Positions 22,254 to 30,062 of a DNA stretch of 32,290 bases are shown one piece after another. How positions within the stretch are numbered: the first letter of the stretch is position 1; every line of letters begins with the position of its first letter. The position numbers and the translations under genes were made by a program. The notes beneath the pieces are model-generated. The model did no database searches, was not told the DNA's origin, and saw only the letters and a program-made list of their open reading frames with translations. Origin of the DNA: Clostridia bacterium. Lineage in GTDB: Bacteria > Bacillota > Clostridia > Oscillospirales > Acutalibacteraceae. The stretch covers positions 1 through 32,290 of the forward strand of contig JAFULG010000024.1 of NCBI GenBank assembly GCA_017473435.1. The letters are read 5' to 3'.

Positions 22254-23428
22254 CATTTTTCTTTTCCGGTAAGCCTCAATGCAAGCAGAAGCATTACGGG
22301 AAAAATAACGGCAAACAGTATACCTTTAGATAATTCTCCGCCGAAGCGAGAGGTAACTGCCCCCACTGCTCCCGGTCCCGTTGTACATCCGAGATCTCCG
22401 AAAAGAGCAAGCAGAGCGAACATCACCGTACCGCCACGCGGGATTTTCTCTGATGCAAGAGAGAAGGTTGCGGGCCACATTATACCAACAGCAAGTCCGC
22501 ACAAGGCACAGCCGAGAAGGGAAAGCCACGCAACAGGAGAAAGTGCCGTTACGAGATAGCATACCACGCATAGAACACCGCTTAAGGTCATAGCCTTTGA
22601 AAGAGAAATTTTATCAGAAAGCCTTGCATAGCCTACCCTTGCAAGACCCATAAGAGCGGCAAAAAGGCAGGGACCGAGCAGATCTCCAACGGTTTTTGAA
22701 ACCTTGAGTCCTGACTCTGCAAAGGCTGACGCCCACTGACTCATTGCAATTTCACTAGCACCAGAGCAGAGCATAAGAAGAGCAAAAGCATAGAACACCT
22801 TTGTTTTTACAAGTCCCTTAACCCCAAGACTTTCGCCCTTTGCAAGAACAGGCGGAATCGGAACGAGAGTGAAATATATTCCGTTAAAAAAAGGTACAAG
22901 TGCCCACATAAAGGCAAGATATCTCCAGCTTTCCCTGCCGAAAATAACAAAGAAAAGCGTAGACAACAACACAACTGCCATCTGTCCCCAACAGTAAAAG
23001 GAGTGAAGCAGACTCATCTGTGCCGATTTTCTTTCTCCGGGGCAGGCTTCCACAATAGGACTTATGATAACCTCTATAAGTCCGCTTCCTATGGCATAAA
23101 CCGTAATAGACAGCAGTATACCCGTATACGGATTAATGATAAAGGGTAATATTCCAAGACCGAAAAGACCTGTTGAAGCGAATACGTGTGCCGTTATAAC
23201 GCACTTTCCGTAGCCGAGACGGTCAACAAAGGTAGTTGATATAAGATCGACAAAAAGCTGAACGCCGAAGTTAACAACAATCAGCAAGGATATTTTCTCA
23301 TATGTCAAATCAAAGCTGTTCTGAATTGTAAGGAAAAGCAGCGGAAGAAAATTATTTATTATTGACTGTACAAAATAACCCGCATAGCAGGCAAAAAAGG
23401 TATGCTTATAATTTTTTAACAGGGACAT
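22250..23428 (-). CDS. MFS transporter (392 aa)
   Basis: A polytopic protein with about 12 membrane helices and the general MFS layout: N-terminal half to about residue 190, a short cytosolic linker (about 195-215), and a second half with G-L-A-R-V-G-Y-A-R-L-S-D-K. The family marker D-R-L-G-Y-G-K in loop 2-3 is present. It resembles the fucose permease-like MFS group in Clostridia, but the substrate is not readable. The frame could start at 23464, but that ATG has no Shine-Dalgarno; the ATG at 23428 has AAAGGCGG upstream. The promoter is at 23479-23507. The small 47-residue gene starts from within its 3' end. Confidence 0.85.
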   Translation of the reverse strand: MSLLKNYKHTFFACYAGYFVQSIINNFLPLLFLTIQNSFDLTYEKISLLIVVNFGVQLFVDLISTTFVDRLGYGKCVITAHVFASTGLFGLGILPFIINPYTGILLSITVYAIGSGLIEVIISPIVEACPGERKSAQMSLLHSFYCWGQMAVVLLSTLFFVIFGRESWRYLAFMWALVPFFNGIYFTLVPIPPVLAKGESLGVKGLVKTKVFYAFALLMLCSGASEIAMSQWASAFAESGLKVSKTVGDLLGPCLFAALMGLARVGYARLSDKISLSKAMTLSGVLCVVCYLVTALSPVAWLSLLGCALCGLAVGIMWPATFSLASEKIPRGGTVMFALLALFGDLGCTTGPGAVGAVTSRFGGELSKGILFAVIFPVMLLLALRLTGKEKC

Positions 23429-23478
23429 AAAAAGGTACCGCCTTTTTTTGAATGCATAGCGCATAATTGTTTTGATTT

Positions 23479-23507
23479 ATAATAGCATAAAGTTTACTTT
23501 GCTTCAA
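23479..23507 (-). promoter_or_regulatory. Promoter of the MFS transporter gene
   Basis: TTGAAG (23507-23502), 17 bp, TATTAT (23484-23479) on the minus strand. It lies back to back with the alkaline phosphatase promoter, the -35 boxes 28 bp apart. Confidence 0.6.
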
Positions 23508-23535
23508 TATTTTTTCAGAATTCAACGTTACAATA

Positions 23536-23564
23536 TTGAAAAAATTAAAAATATAATATATAAT
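23536..23564 (+). promoter_or_regulatory. Promoter of the alkaline phosphatase gene
   Basis: TTGAAA (23536-23541), 17 bp, TATAAT (23559-23564), 33 bp before the start codon at 23598, which has AAAGGAG upstream. No Pho-box-like repeat was evident. Confidence 0.75.
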
Positions 23565-23597
23565 CTGTGTAGCGTTATTCTGAAAGGAGAATAAACT

Positions 23598-24719
23598 ATG
23601 ATTAACAAAATTATTTCAGTATTTATGTCTGTAATTCTTTCTCTTTATGCCGTTGCAGGTCTTACCGCAGGCACAGGCAAGGATTACACCGAGGGCAAAT
23701 ACAAGAACGTTATCCTTATGATCGGTGACGGTATGAGCTTTGAGCATGTTGACGCAACCGAAAAATACAACGAGGTTGACCTTGTAATGAACAATATGCC
23801 CGTTCAGCTCAAAAGCGATATCAACTCCTTCCTTATCCCTGCAACGGACTCTGCCGCAGGCGGTACAGCTCTTGCAACAGGTATGAGAGTATGGATTAAC
23901 TCCGTTGGCATTTACCCCTTTGATCCCTTCTCACCCAACGATATGAACGTACCCATCAGTCTTGGTGAGCTTGTAAAGGCTGACGGCAAGGCAACAGGTG
24001 TTGTTACAACCGATAAGACCTCAGGTGCAACTCCCTCCGACTTCTCGGCACACGTTCTTTCAAGAAGCATGGAAGCTGAAATCTGTGCTGATCAGCTCAA
24101 GAACGGCTTTGACCTTATCTGGGGAGGTAAAACTGACAGCATCAACGAAGAAAATACAGCAGCTAACGGTTGGACTTATATTGACAGCCGCGACGAAATG
24201 AATGCGCTCGAAGCCGGCTCACGCTCCTTCGGTCAGTTCAGCTTTGATGACCTCAAGAACTGCACAGACAAATACAACACCCCTTCAATCTGTGAAATGA
24301 CAGAAAAGGCTATCGATCTTCTCAGCGCTAACGAAAAGGGCTTCTTCCTTATGGTTGAGGGTGCTTGCATTGATAAGTTCTCCCACGATAACGAAATGGA
24401 CGGAGCACTTATGTGCACAGAGGAATTTGATAAGGCTGTTGCCGCAGCACTTGCTTTTGCAGAAGCAGACGGCGAAACTCTTGTTGTTGTAACCGCTGAC
24501 CACGGCACAGGCGGTCTTACCCTTGACAAAAAGACCGGCGAATACAAGTTCACTCACGGCACTCACAACATCTGGGATGTTCCCGTATTCGTTTCCGCAG
24601 AGGATGCAGGCTTCACCTCAGGTAAAGAAATTTCAAACCGTGACATTCCCACACAGCTTGCACGTGTAATGGGCTACGGCAAGGATCAGTTCCCTGCAAC
24701 AATAGCTTCATTGAAATAA
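23598..24719 (+). CDS. Exported alkaline phosphatase (373 aa)
   Basis: A Sec signal peptide (residues 1 to about 24) is followed by a PhoA-type phosphatase. Visible active-site elements are I-G-D-G-M (D44, metal), T-D-S-A-A-G-G-T-A-L-A-T-G (S85, the phosphorylated Ser), E-G-A-C-I-D-K-F-S-H-D-N (E254, D259, H263), T-A-D-H-G-T-G-G (D301, H302) and T-H-G-T-H-N (H320/H323). All metal ligands seem present. It hydrolyses phosphate monoesters outside the membrane. At 373 residues it is on the short side of the family, probably lacking insertions. It is a single gene between its own promoter and a strong terminator. Confidence 0.93.
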   Translation: MINKIISVFMSVILSLYAVAGLTAGTGKDYTEGKYKNVILMIGDGMSFEHVDATEKYNEVDLVMNNMPVQLKSDINSFLIPATDSAAGGTALATGMRVWINSVGIYPFDPFSPNDMNVPISLGELVKADGKATGVVTTDKTSGATPSDFSAHVLSRSMEAEICADQLKNGFDLIWGGKTDSINEENTAANGWTYIDSRDEMNALEAGSRSFGQFSFDDLKNCTDKYNTPSICEMTEKAIDLLSANEKGFFLMVEGACIDKFSHDNEMDGALMCTEEFDKAVAAALAFAEADGETLVVVTADHGTGGLTLDKKTGEYKFTHGTHNIWDVPVFVSAEDAGFTSGKEISNRDIPTQLARVMGYGKDQFPATIASLK

Positions 24720-24740
24720 TTTTAAAACAAATAAAAACTT

Positions 24741-24769
24741 CACCGCTTTGTACAAGGCGGTGTTTTTTT
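24741..24769 (+). terminator. Terminator of the alkaline phosphatase gene
   Basis: CACCGC (24741-24746) pairs with GCGGTG (24757-24762) around an inner partly paired loop, followed by seven T residues. Confidence 0.9.
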
Positions 24770-24927
24770 CAACTTACAATCCCCTTTGCCCGACAAATCT
24801 TTATGCTTACCGCCTTACTTACCGTCCTCAATTCTTATTCCTCTCTGCCCGTCTTTTATCTTAATGGTAATAATGACGAAAAAGTTTTATGTTTTTTGTA
24901 TATAATAGTATGTGGTTTTTGAGTTTT

Positions 24928-24961
24928 AATTGTTGCAAATAAACAATTTTTATGATATCAT
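24928..24961 (+). promoter_or_regulatory. Hydrogenase operon promoter overlapped by a Rex-like palindrome
   Basis: AATTGTT (24928-24934) and AACAATT (24942-24948) form a 21-bp palindrome with a 7-bp spacer. It covers TTGCAA (24933-24938), which with a 17-bp spacer and TATCAT (24956-24961) makes a plausible promoter about 95 bp before the first gene. TTGTT…AACAA is the core of sites bound by the NADH sensor Rex, but the spacing here is one base shorter than usual. A second -10-like TATAAT lies at 24901-24906 without a good -35. In the rest of 24770-25055 I see nothing else. Confidence 0.5.
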
Positions 24962-25055
24962 TTAGTAGTATGGATTGTTATGCAATTTTTGTTTTCGAAA
25001 AAATCGCATAATCCCAAAAGTTAACGAATAATCCGTTAAAAGGAGGAAAAAGTTG

Positions 25056-25550
25056 ATGCTTAAGAAAATCAGCAAAATCCCATTCACCGATTCTCCTGAA
25101 CAGGCAGCAAAACTCGATGCTGTAATTGCCGAATGTACAGGTGATGTCAGTATGCTTATGCATGTAATGCAGGTTGCCCAGGATATCTACGGCTACCTTC
25201 CCTTTGAAATTCAGCAGAAAATCGCAGACGGTATGAATGTACCTCTTGAAAAAGTTTACGGTGTTGCTACATTCTATGCACAGTTTGCCCTTGCACCCAA
25301 GGGTAAATATGCAATCTCCGTCTGCCTCGGTACTGCCTGCTACGTAAAAGGCGCCCAGGAAATTCTCGATGAGCTTTCGGCTCAGCTCGGAATTGAAGCC
25401 GAGGAGTGCACAGCTGACGGCAAATACTCCCTTACAGCCTGCCGCTGTATCGGTGCCTGCGGTCTTGCCCCCGTTATGACCATTAACGACGACGTTTACG
25501 GTAAAATTACCGCCGCAGATGTCAAAGGTATCCTTGCAAAGTACGAATAA
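25056..25550 (+). CDS. hydC: NuoE-like [2Fe-2S] subunit of the bifurcating hydrogenase (HydC), 164 aa
   Basis: A thioredoxin-like [2Fe-2S] protein of the complex I 24-kDa (NuoE) family. The helical N-terminus has Y-G-Y-L-P-F-E-I-Q and V-Y-G-V-A-T-F-Y-A-Q-F; cluster ligands are C90 and C95 (C-L-G-T-A-C) and C131 and C135 (C-I-G-A-C-G-L-A-P). In HydABC-type enzymes this subunit passes electrons between the NADH subunit and the hydrogenase. The ATG at 25056 is ten bases after AGGAGG; a TTG one codon earlier is less likely. It heads the five-gene operon; its stop directly abuts the ATG of the next gene. Naming as hydC follows the operon role, not a direct test. Confidence 0.93.
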   Translation: MLKKISKIPFTDSPEQAAKLDAVIAECTGDVSMLMHVMQVAQDIYGYLPFEIQQKIADGMNVPLEKVYGVATFYAQFALAPKGKYAISVCLGTACYVKGAQEILDELSAQLGIEAEECTADGKYSLTACRCIGACGLAPVMTINDDVYGKITAADVKGILAKYE

Positions 25551-26096
25551 ATGAGAGAGCTTTCACTCAATGTGCTGGACATCGCTCAGAATTCGATTTC
25601 CGCAAAGGCAAGCCTTATTGAAATTGAAATTCTTGAAAGCACAGAAAAAAACGAGCTTTTTATCGGAATTTATGATAACGGCAAGGGTATGACCAAAGAA
25701 CAGCTTGAAGCTGTTCGCGATCCATTTTTCACAACACGCACCACAAGAAAGGTTGGAATGGGCATTCCCCTTTTCAAAATGGCGGCAGAAATGACAGGCG
25801 GACAGCTTGCTATTGAAAGCGAGGTCGGAAAAGGTACAAAGGTAAAAGCCTTTTTCAGAACCGATCATCTGGATTTTACTCCTGTAGGCGATATGACATC
25901 GACTATGTTGACTCTCATTACAATGAATGAAGTGCTTGACTTTGTTTACACAAGGACGGCAGATAATAAATCCTTTACCCTTGACACACGCAGTCTTAAG
26001 GAAATTCTCGGCGGTGTCCCCTTCAGCGAACCCACGATTTCCCTTTGGCTGAGAGATTATATTGAAGAAAACACTAAACAACTTACGGAGGTGTAA
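25551..26096 (+). CDS. Stand-alone HATPase (GHKL) protein of the hydrogenase operon, 181 aa
   Basis: Residues 1 to about 105 form a GHKL ATP-binding domain: N box L-D-I-A-Q-N-S-I-S-A-K-A (9-20), G1 box Y-D-N-G-K-G-M (about 41-47) and G2 box G-M-G-I-P-L-F-K (about 63-70). There is no His-phosphotransfer, sensor or membrane part, so it is not an ordinary sensor kinase. The C-terminal ~75 residues are unassigned. Genes like this are known in clostridial hydrogenase and NuoEF-type operons, but the function is unresolved; a regulatory or assembly role is inference. The ATG abuts the preceding stop, so translation is coupled. Confidence 0.85.
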   Translation: MRELSLNVLDIAQNSISAKASLIEIEILESTEKNELFIGIYDNGKGMTKEQLEAVRDPFFTTRTTRKVGMGIPLFKMAAEMTGGQLAIESEVGKGTKVKAFFRTDHLDFTPVGDMTSTMLTLITMNEVLDFVYTRTADNKSFTLDTRSLKEILGGVPFSEPTISLWLRDYIEENTKQLTEV

Positions 26097-26102
26097 TAAA
26101 TC

Positions 26103-26474
26103 ATGAAAACACTTGAAGAGCTTATGGCTTTGAGAGATGCCGCAAGAGCACAGATGACCACCCGCGACGACTCAGGCGAGGTTACAAGAATTGTTGTAGG
26201 TATGGCTACCTGCGGTATTGCAGCAGGCGCAAGACCTGTTATGAACAAGTTTGTTGAGGAAATTGCAAAGCGCGGTCTCAAAAACGTTACCGTTGCCCAG
26301 ACAGGCTGTATCGGTATGTGTCAGCACGAGCCTATCGCAGAGGTACTTGTCCCCGGTGAAGAAAAGGTGACTTATATTCAGCTCACCGAGGAAAAAGCCG
26401 CCAAAATTATCCTTGAGCATATTGTCAACGGTAAACCCGTTGCAGAATACACAGTAGGCGCACTTAAAAAATAA
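26103..26474 (+). CDS. (2Fe-2S) ferredoxin-domain protein, 123 aa
   Basis: A small thioredoxin-like ferredoxin-fold protein. Visible Cys are at about 37 (M-A-T-C-G-I-A-A-G-A), 69 and 73 (T-G-C-I-G-M-C-Q-H-E-P). Only one Cys is in the first ligand loop, where classic NuoE has two, so three ligands are visible; I believe this is normal for the subfamily in these operons. The likely role is electron transfer or assembly with the hydrogenase complex. It starts six bases after the preceding stop, with GGAGG within the end of the HATPase gene, and is followed after 13 bp by hydB. Confidence 0.85.
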   Translation: MKTLEELMALRDAARAQMTTRDDSGEVTRIVVGMATCGIAAGARPVMNKFVEEIAKRGLKNVTVAQTGCIGMCQHEPIAEVLVPGEEKVTYIQLTEEKAAKIILEHIVNGKPVAEYTVGALKK

Positions 26475-26487
26475 GGAGGAAATCTAA

Positions 26488-28275
26488 ATGTATCGTTCCC
26501 ATGTTCTTGTTTGCGGCGGTACCGGTTGTACCTCCTCAAACTCACAGAAAATCATCGAGACAATGGAAGCCGAAATTAAAGCAAAGGGCCTTGAAAACGA
26601 GGTTCAGGTTATCCGTACCGGTTGCTTCGGTCTTTGCGCATTAGGTCCTATTATGATTGTTTATCCCGAAGGCTGCTTCTATTCAGAGGTTAAGGTTGAG
26701 GATGTTCCCGAAATTGTTGAAGAGCATCTTCTTAAGGGCCGTATGGTCAAGCGCCTTCTTTACAAGGAAACTGTTACTCCCCAGAAAATCAAAGGTCTTA
26801 ACGACACCGATTTCTATAAGAAGCAAAAGAGAGTTGCCCTTCGCAACTGCGGTGTTATCAATCCCGAAGATATCAACGAATACATAGCATATGACGGCTA
26901 TCAGGCTCTTGCAAAATGCCTTACGGAATATACCCCTGAGCAGGTAATCCAGATTGTAAAGGATTCCGGTCTTCGCGGCAGAGGTGGCGGCGGTTTCCCG
27001 ACAGGCCTCAAATGGAGCTTCACGGCAGCTAACAAGGCTGACCAGAAGTATGTTGTATGTAACGCCGACGAGGGCGACCCCGGTGCATTTATGGACCGTT
27101 CCGTACTCGAAGGCGACCCCCATTGCATTATTGAGGCAATGACCATCTGCGGTTATGCCACCGGTGCAACAGAAGGCTATATCTATGTACGTGCCGAATA
27201 TCCCATCGCCGTTGCACGTCTTCAGATTGCCATAAATCAGGCAAAGGATTTAGGTCTTCTCGGCAAGAACATCTTTGATTCTGGCTTTGACTTTGATCTT
27301 CACGTAAAGCTCGGTGCCGGCGCATTCGTATGCGGTGAAGAAACTGCACTTATGACCTCAATCGAAGGCAACCGCGGTGAACCCAGACCCCGTCCCCCCT
27401 ATCCTGCAGTAAAGGGACTTTTCGGTAAGCCCACAACAGAGAACAATGTTGAAACCTTTGCAAATATTCCCACTATCATCCGTGAAGGTGCTGAATACTT
27501 TGCTTCAATGGGTACAGAAAAATCAAAGGGCACAAAGGTATTTGCCCTCGGCGGTAAAATCAAAAACACAGGTCTTGTTGAAATCCCAATGGGTACAACC
27601 CTGCGTGAAATCATCGAGGAAATCGGCGGCGGTATCCCGAACGGTAAAAAGTTCAAGGCTGCTCAGACCGGCGGTCCTTCAGGCGGATGTATCCCCGCTC
27701 ACCTTATGGATACTCCCATCGACTACGATAACCTCACAGCTATCGGCTGTATGATGGGTTCAGGCGGTCTTATCGTTATGGACGAGGATAACTGTATGGT
27801 TGACATTGCGAAGTTCTTCCTCGACTTCACCGTTGACGAAAGCTGCGGCAAGTGTACTCCCTGCCGTATAGGCACAAAGAGACTTCGTGAAATGCTCGAC
27901 AAAATCACCGACGGTAAGGCTACTCTCGAGGATCTTGATAAGCTTGAAGAGCTCTGCAACTACATAAAAGAAAACTCTCTGTGCGGTCTTGGTCAGACTG
28001 CTCCCAATCCCGTACTTGCAACACTCAAATTCTTCCGTGATGAATACATAGCTCACGTTGTAGACAAGAAGTGTCCTGCAGGTGTTTGTAAGAAGCTCCT
28101 CTCCTACACTATTGCAGAGGATAAATGCAAGGGCTGTACCGCTTGCGCAAGAAAATGTCCCGTAGGTGCCATCTCAGGCGCAATCAAGCAGCCTCACACC
28201 ATTGATACAACAAAGTGCATCAAATGCGGTGTCTGCGTAGATACCTGTAAGTTCGATGCTGTCATTAAGAAATAA
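26488..28275 (+). CDS. hydB: NuoF-like NADH/flavin subunit of the bifurcating hydrogenase (HydB), 595 aa
   Basis: Domains in order: a thioredoxin-like [2Fe-2S] part (C9, C14, C46, C50), an FMN/NADH-binding NuoF core with G-R-G-G-G-G-F-P-T-G-L-K-W (164-176) and C-N-A-D-E-G-D-P-G-A-F (191-201), an SLBB region, the N3-type [4Fe-4S] site S-C-G-K-C-T-P-C (C453, C456, C459, C499), and two C-terminal [4Fe-4S] ferredoxin motifs (C547-C557 and C577-C587). This is the usual HydB layout. It is thought to split electrons between NAD(H) and ferredoxin via FMN. Start follows AAGGAGG, and 14 bp separate its stop from hydA. Length and ligands are complete. Confidence 0.95.
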   Translation: MYRSHVLVCGGTGCTSSNSQKIIETMEAEIKAKGLENEVQVIRTGCFGLCALGPIMIVYPEGCFYSEVKVEDVPEIVEEHLLKGRMVKRLLYKETVTPQKIKGLNDTDFYKKQKRVALRNCGVINPEDINEYIAYDGYQALAKCLTEYTPEQVIQIVKDSGLRGRGGGGFPTGLKWSFTAANKADQKYVVCNADEGDPGAFMDRSVLEGDPHCIIEAMTICGYATGATEGYIYVRAEYPIAVARLQIAINQAKDLGLLGKNIFDSGFDFDLHVKLGAGAFVCGEETALMTSIEGNRGEPRPRPPYPAVKGLFGKPTTENNVETFANIPTIIREGAEYFASMGTEKSKGTKVFALGGKIKNTGLVEIPMGTTLREIIEEIGGGIPNGKKFKAAQTGGPSGGCIPAHLMDTPIDYDNLTAIGCMMGSGGLIVMDEDNCMVDIAKFFLDFTVDESCGKCTPCRIGTKRLREMLDKITDGKATLEDLDKLEELCNYIKENSLCGLGQTAPNPVLATLKFFRDEYIAHVVDKKCPAGVCKKLLSYTIAEDKCKGCTACARKCPVGAISGAIKQPHTIDTTKCIKCGVCVDTCKFDAVIKK

Positions 28276-28289
28276 GGAGGTACGTCATA

Positions 28290-30044
28290 ATGGAAAATAT
28301 GCTTAACATTAAAATTAACGGTATGTCCTACAGCGTACCTTACGGCACAAAAATCATTGATGCGGCAAGAATGGCAGGAATTGAAATTCCCACACTCTGC
28401 TTTTTAAAGGAAATTAACGAGATCGGTGCCTGCCGTTTCTGTGTTGTTGAAGTAAAGGGCGCAAGAAGCCTCGTTGCTGCCTGTGTTTATCCGATTGAAA
28501 GAGACGGCACAGAAATCTTTACAAACAGCGAAAAGGTTCGTGCGTCAAGAAGAACCACTCTTGAGCTTATCCTTTCAACTCACGACAGAAAATGTCTTAC
28601 CTGCGTAAGGAGCGGAAACTGTGAGCTTCAGAAGCTCTGCCTTGAATACGGCGTAAGCCAGGCAGACAAGTTTGACGGTGATAAGCCTGTTTACGAGCTT
28701 GACTACTCCGCCGCGCATATGATAAGAGACAACAACAAATGTATTCTCTGCCGCCGCTGTGTTGCCGCTTGCGACAATCAGGGCATCAGCGTTATAGGCG
28801 CAAACGCAAGAGGCATTGACACTCATATCAGCTCAGCTTTTGAGCTTCCTCTCGGTTCAACCTCATGTATCTCCTGCGGTCAGTGTATTGTAAACTGCCC
28901 CGTAGGCGCTATCTATGAAAAGGATGACACCGCAAAGGTATTTGAAGCAATCAACGATCCCGAAAAGTATGTTGTTGTTCAGGCAGCACCTGCAGTAAGA
29001 GCAACCCTCGGCGAGTGCTTCGGTCTTCCCGTAGGTACAGATGTAACAGGCAAGATGTTTGCCGCACTTCGCCGCCTCGGCTTTGACAAGGTTTTCGACA
29101 CCAACTTTGCCGCTGACCTTACAATTATGGAAGAAGCAACAGAGCTTCTCTCTCGCGTAAAGAACGGCGGAGTTCTTCCTATGATCACCTCCTGCTCACC
29201 CGGCTGGATCAAATACTGTGAGCATTACTACCCCACTGAGCTTGATCATCTTTCGACCTGCAAGTCACCTATGCAGATGCAGGGTGCAATTATCAAGAGC
29301 TACTATGCTGAAAAGAACGGCATTGATCCCGAAAAGATTGTTTCTGTTGCAATTATGCCTTGTACAGCAAAGAAATTCGAGTGTGGCAGAGACGACGAAA
29401 GCGCAGCAGGTTATCCCGATGTGGACTATGTTCTTACAACAAGAGAGCTTGGTAGAATGATCAACACCGCAGGAATTAACTTTAACCTCCTTCCTGAAGA
29501 GGATTGTGATGCTCCTCTCGGACAGGGTACAGGTGCCGCTGTTATCTTCGGTGCAACCGGCGGTGTTATGGAAGCCGCTCTTCGTACAGCCGCAGAGGTT
29601 ATTACAGGCGAAGAGCTTGAAAGCCCCGAATTCCACGACGTTCGAGGTATGGAAGGCGTTAAGGAAGCTTCCTACAAGCTTGGTGACCTTGATGTTAAGG
29701 TTGCTATTGCTTCAGGCACAAAGAACGCAAAGGTCCTTATGGATAAGGTAAAGGACGGCACAGCTGATTATACCTTCATTGAAATTATGGGTTGCCCCGG
29801 CGGATGTATCAACGGTGGCGGACAGCCTGTTCAGCCTGCTTCGGTACGCAACTTTGTTGACCTTAAGAGTCTTCGCGCTTCCGCTCTTTACAAGAACGAC
29901 GAAAACCGTCCCCTTCGTAAGAGCCACCTTAACGAGGATGTAAAAACTGTTTATGCCGAATATCTCGGTGAGCCTAACAGCCACAAAGCTCATAAGCTTC
30001 TTCATACAAGCTATGTTGCAAGACCGCTTTTCACAAAGGAATAA
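28290..30044 (+). CDS. hydA: [FeFe] hydrogenase catalytic subunit, HydA (584 aa)
   Basis: The N-terminal [2Fe-2S] domain has C37, C48, C51 and C65; then comes the His-Cys3 [4Fe-4S] site (H98, C102, C105, C111), two [4Fe-4S] clusters (C151-C161 and C193-C203) and the H-cluster domain. H-cluster ligands are in T-S-C-S-P-G-W (C302), M-P-C-T-A-K-K (C358) and G-C-P-G-G-C-I-N-G-G-G-Q-P (C502, C506). It makes or splits H2 in the cytosol. With the NuoE and NuoF partners it fits the trimeric NADH/ferredoxin-coupled group A enzyme. The second residue after C302 is Ser where many relatives have Cys. No HydE, HydF or HydG maturase is in the window. It is the last clear gene of the operon. Confidence 0.96.
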   Translation: MENMLNIKINGMSYSVPYGTKIIDAARMAGIEIPTLCFLKEINEIGACRFCVVEVKGARSLVAACVYPIERDGTEIFTNSEKVRASRRTTLELILSTHDRKCLTCVRSGNCELQKLCLEYGVSQADKFDGDKPVYELDYSAAHMIRDNNKCILCRRCVAACDNQGISVIGANARGIDTHISSAFELPLGSTSCISCGQCIVNCPVGAIYEKDDTAKVFEAINDPEKYVVVQAAPAVRATLGECFGLPVGTDVTGKMFAALRRLGFDKVFDTNFAADLTIMEEATELLSRVKNGGVLPMITSCSPGWIKYCEHYYPTELDHLSTCKSPMQMQGAIIKSYYAEKNGIDPEKIVSVAIMPCTAKKFECGRDDESAAGYPDVDYVLTTRELGRMINTAGINFNLLPEEDCDAPLGQGTGAAVIFGATGGVMEAALRTAAEVITGEELESPEFHDVRGMEGVKEASYKLGDLDVKVAIASGTKNAKVLMDKVKDGTADYTFIEIMGCPGGCINGGGQPVQPASVRNFVDLKSLRASALYKNDENRPLRKSHLNEDVKTVYAEYLGEPNSHKAHKLLHTSYVARPLFTKE

Positions 30045-30062
30045 CAAAAAGGAGAAGACATC

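Noticed and set aside
25563-26081. Minus-strand open frame of 172 codons opposite the HATPase gene
   Set aside because: It is a shadow of a coding strand with N, G1 and G2 boxes, and it lacks a ribosome-binding site and any family pattern.
29265-29636. Long minus-strand open frame (123 codons) inside hydA
   Set aside because: It is antisense to a gene with complete hydrogenase motifs, has no ribosome-binding site and has an implausible Cys/Asn-rich composition.
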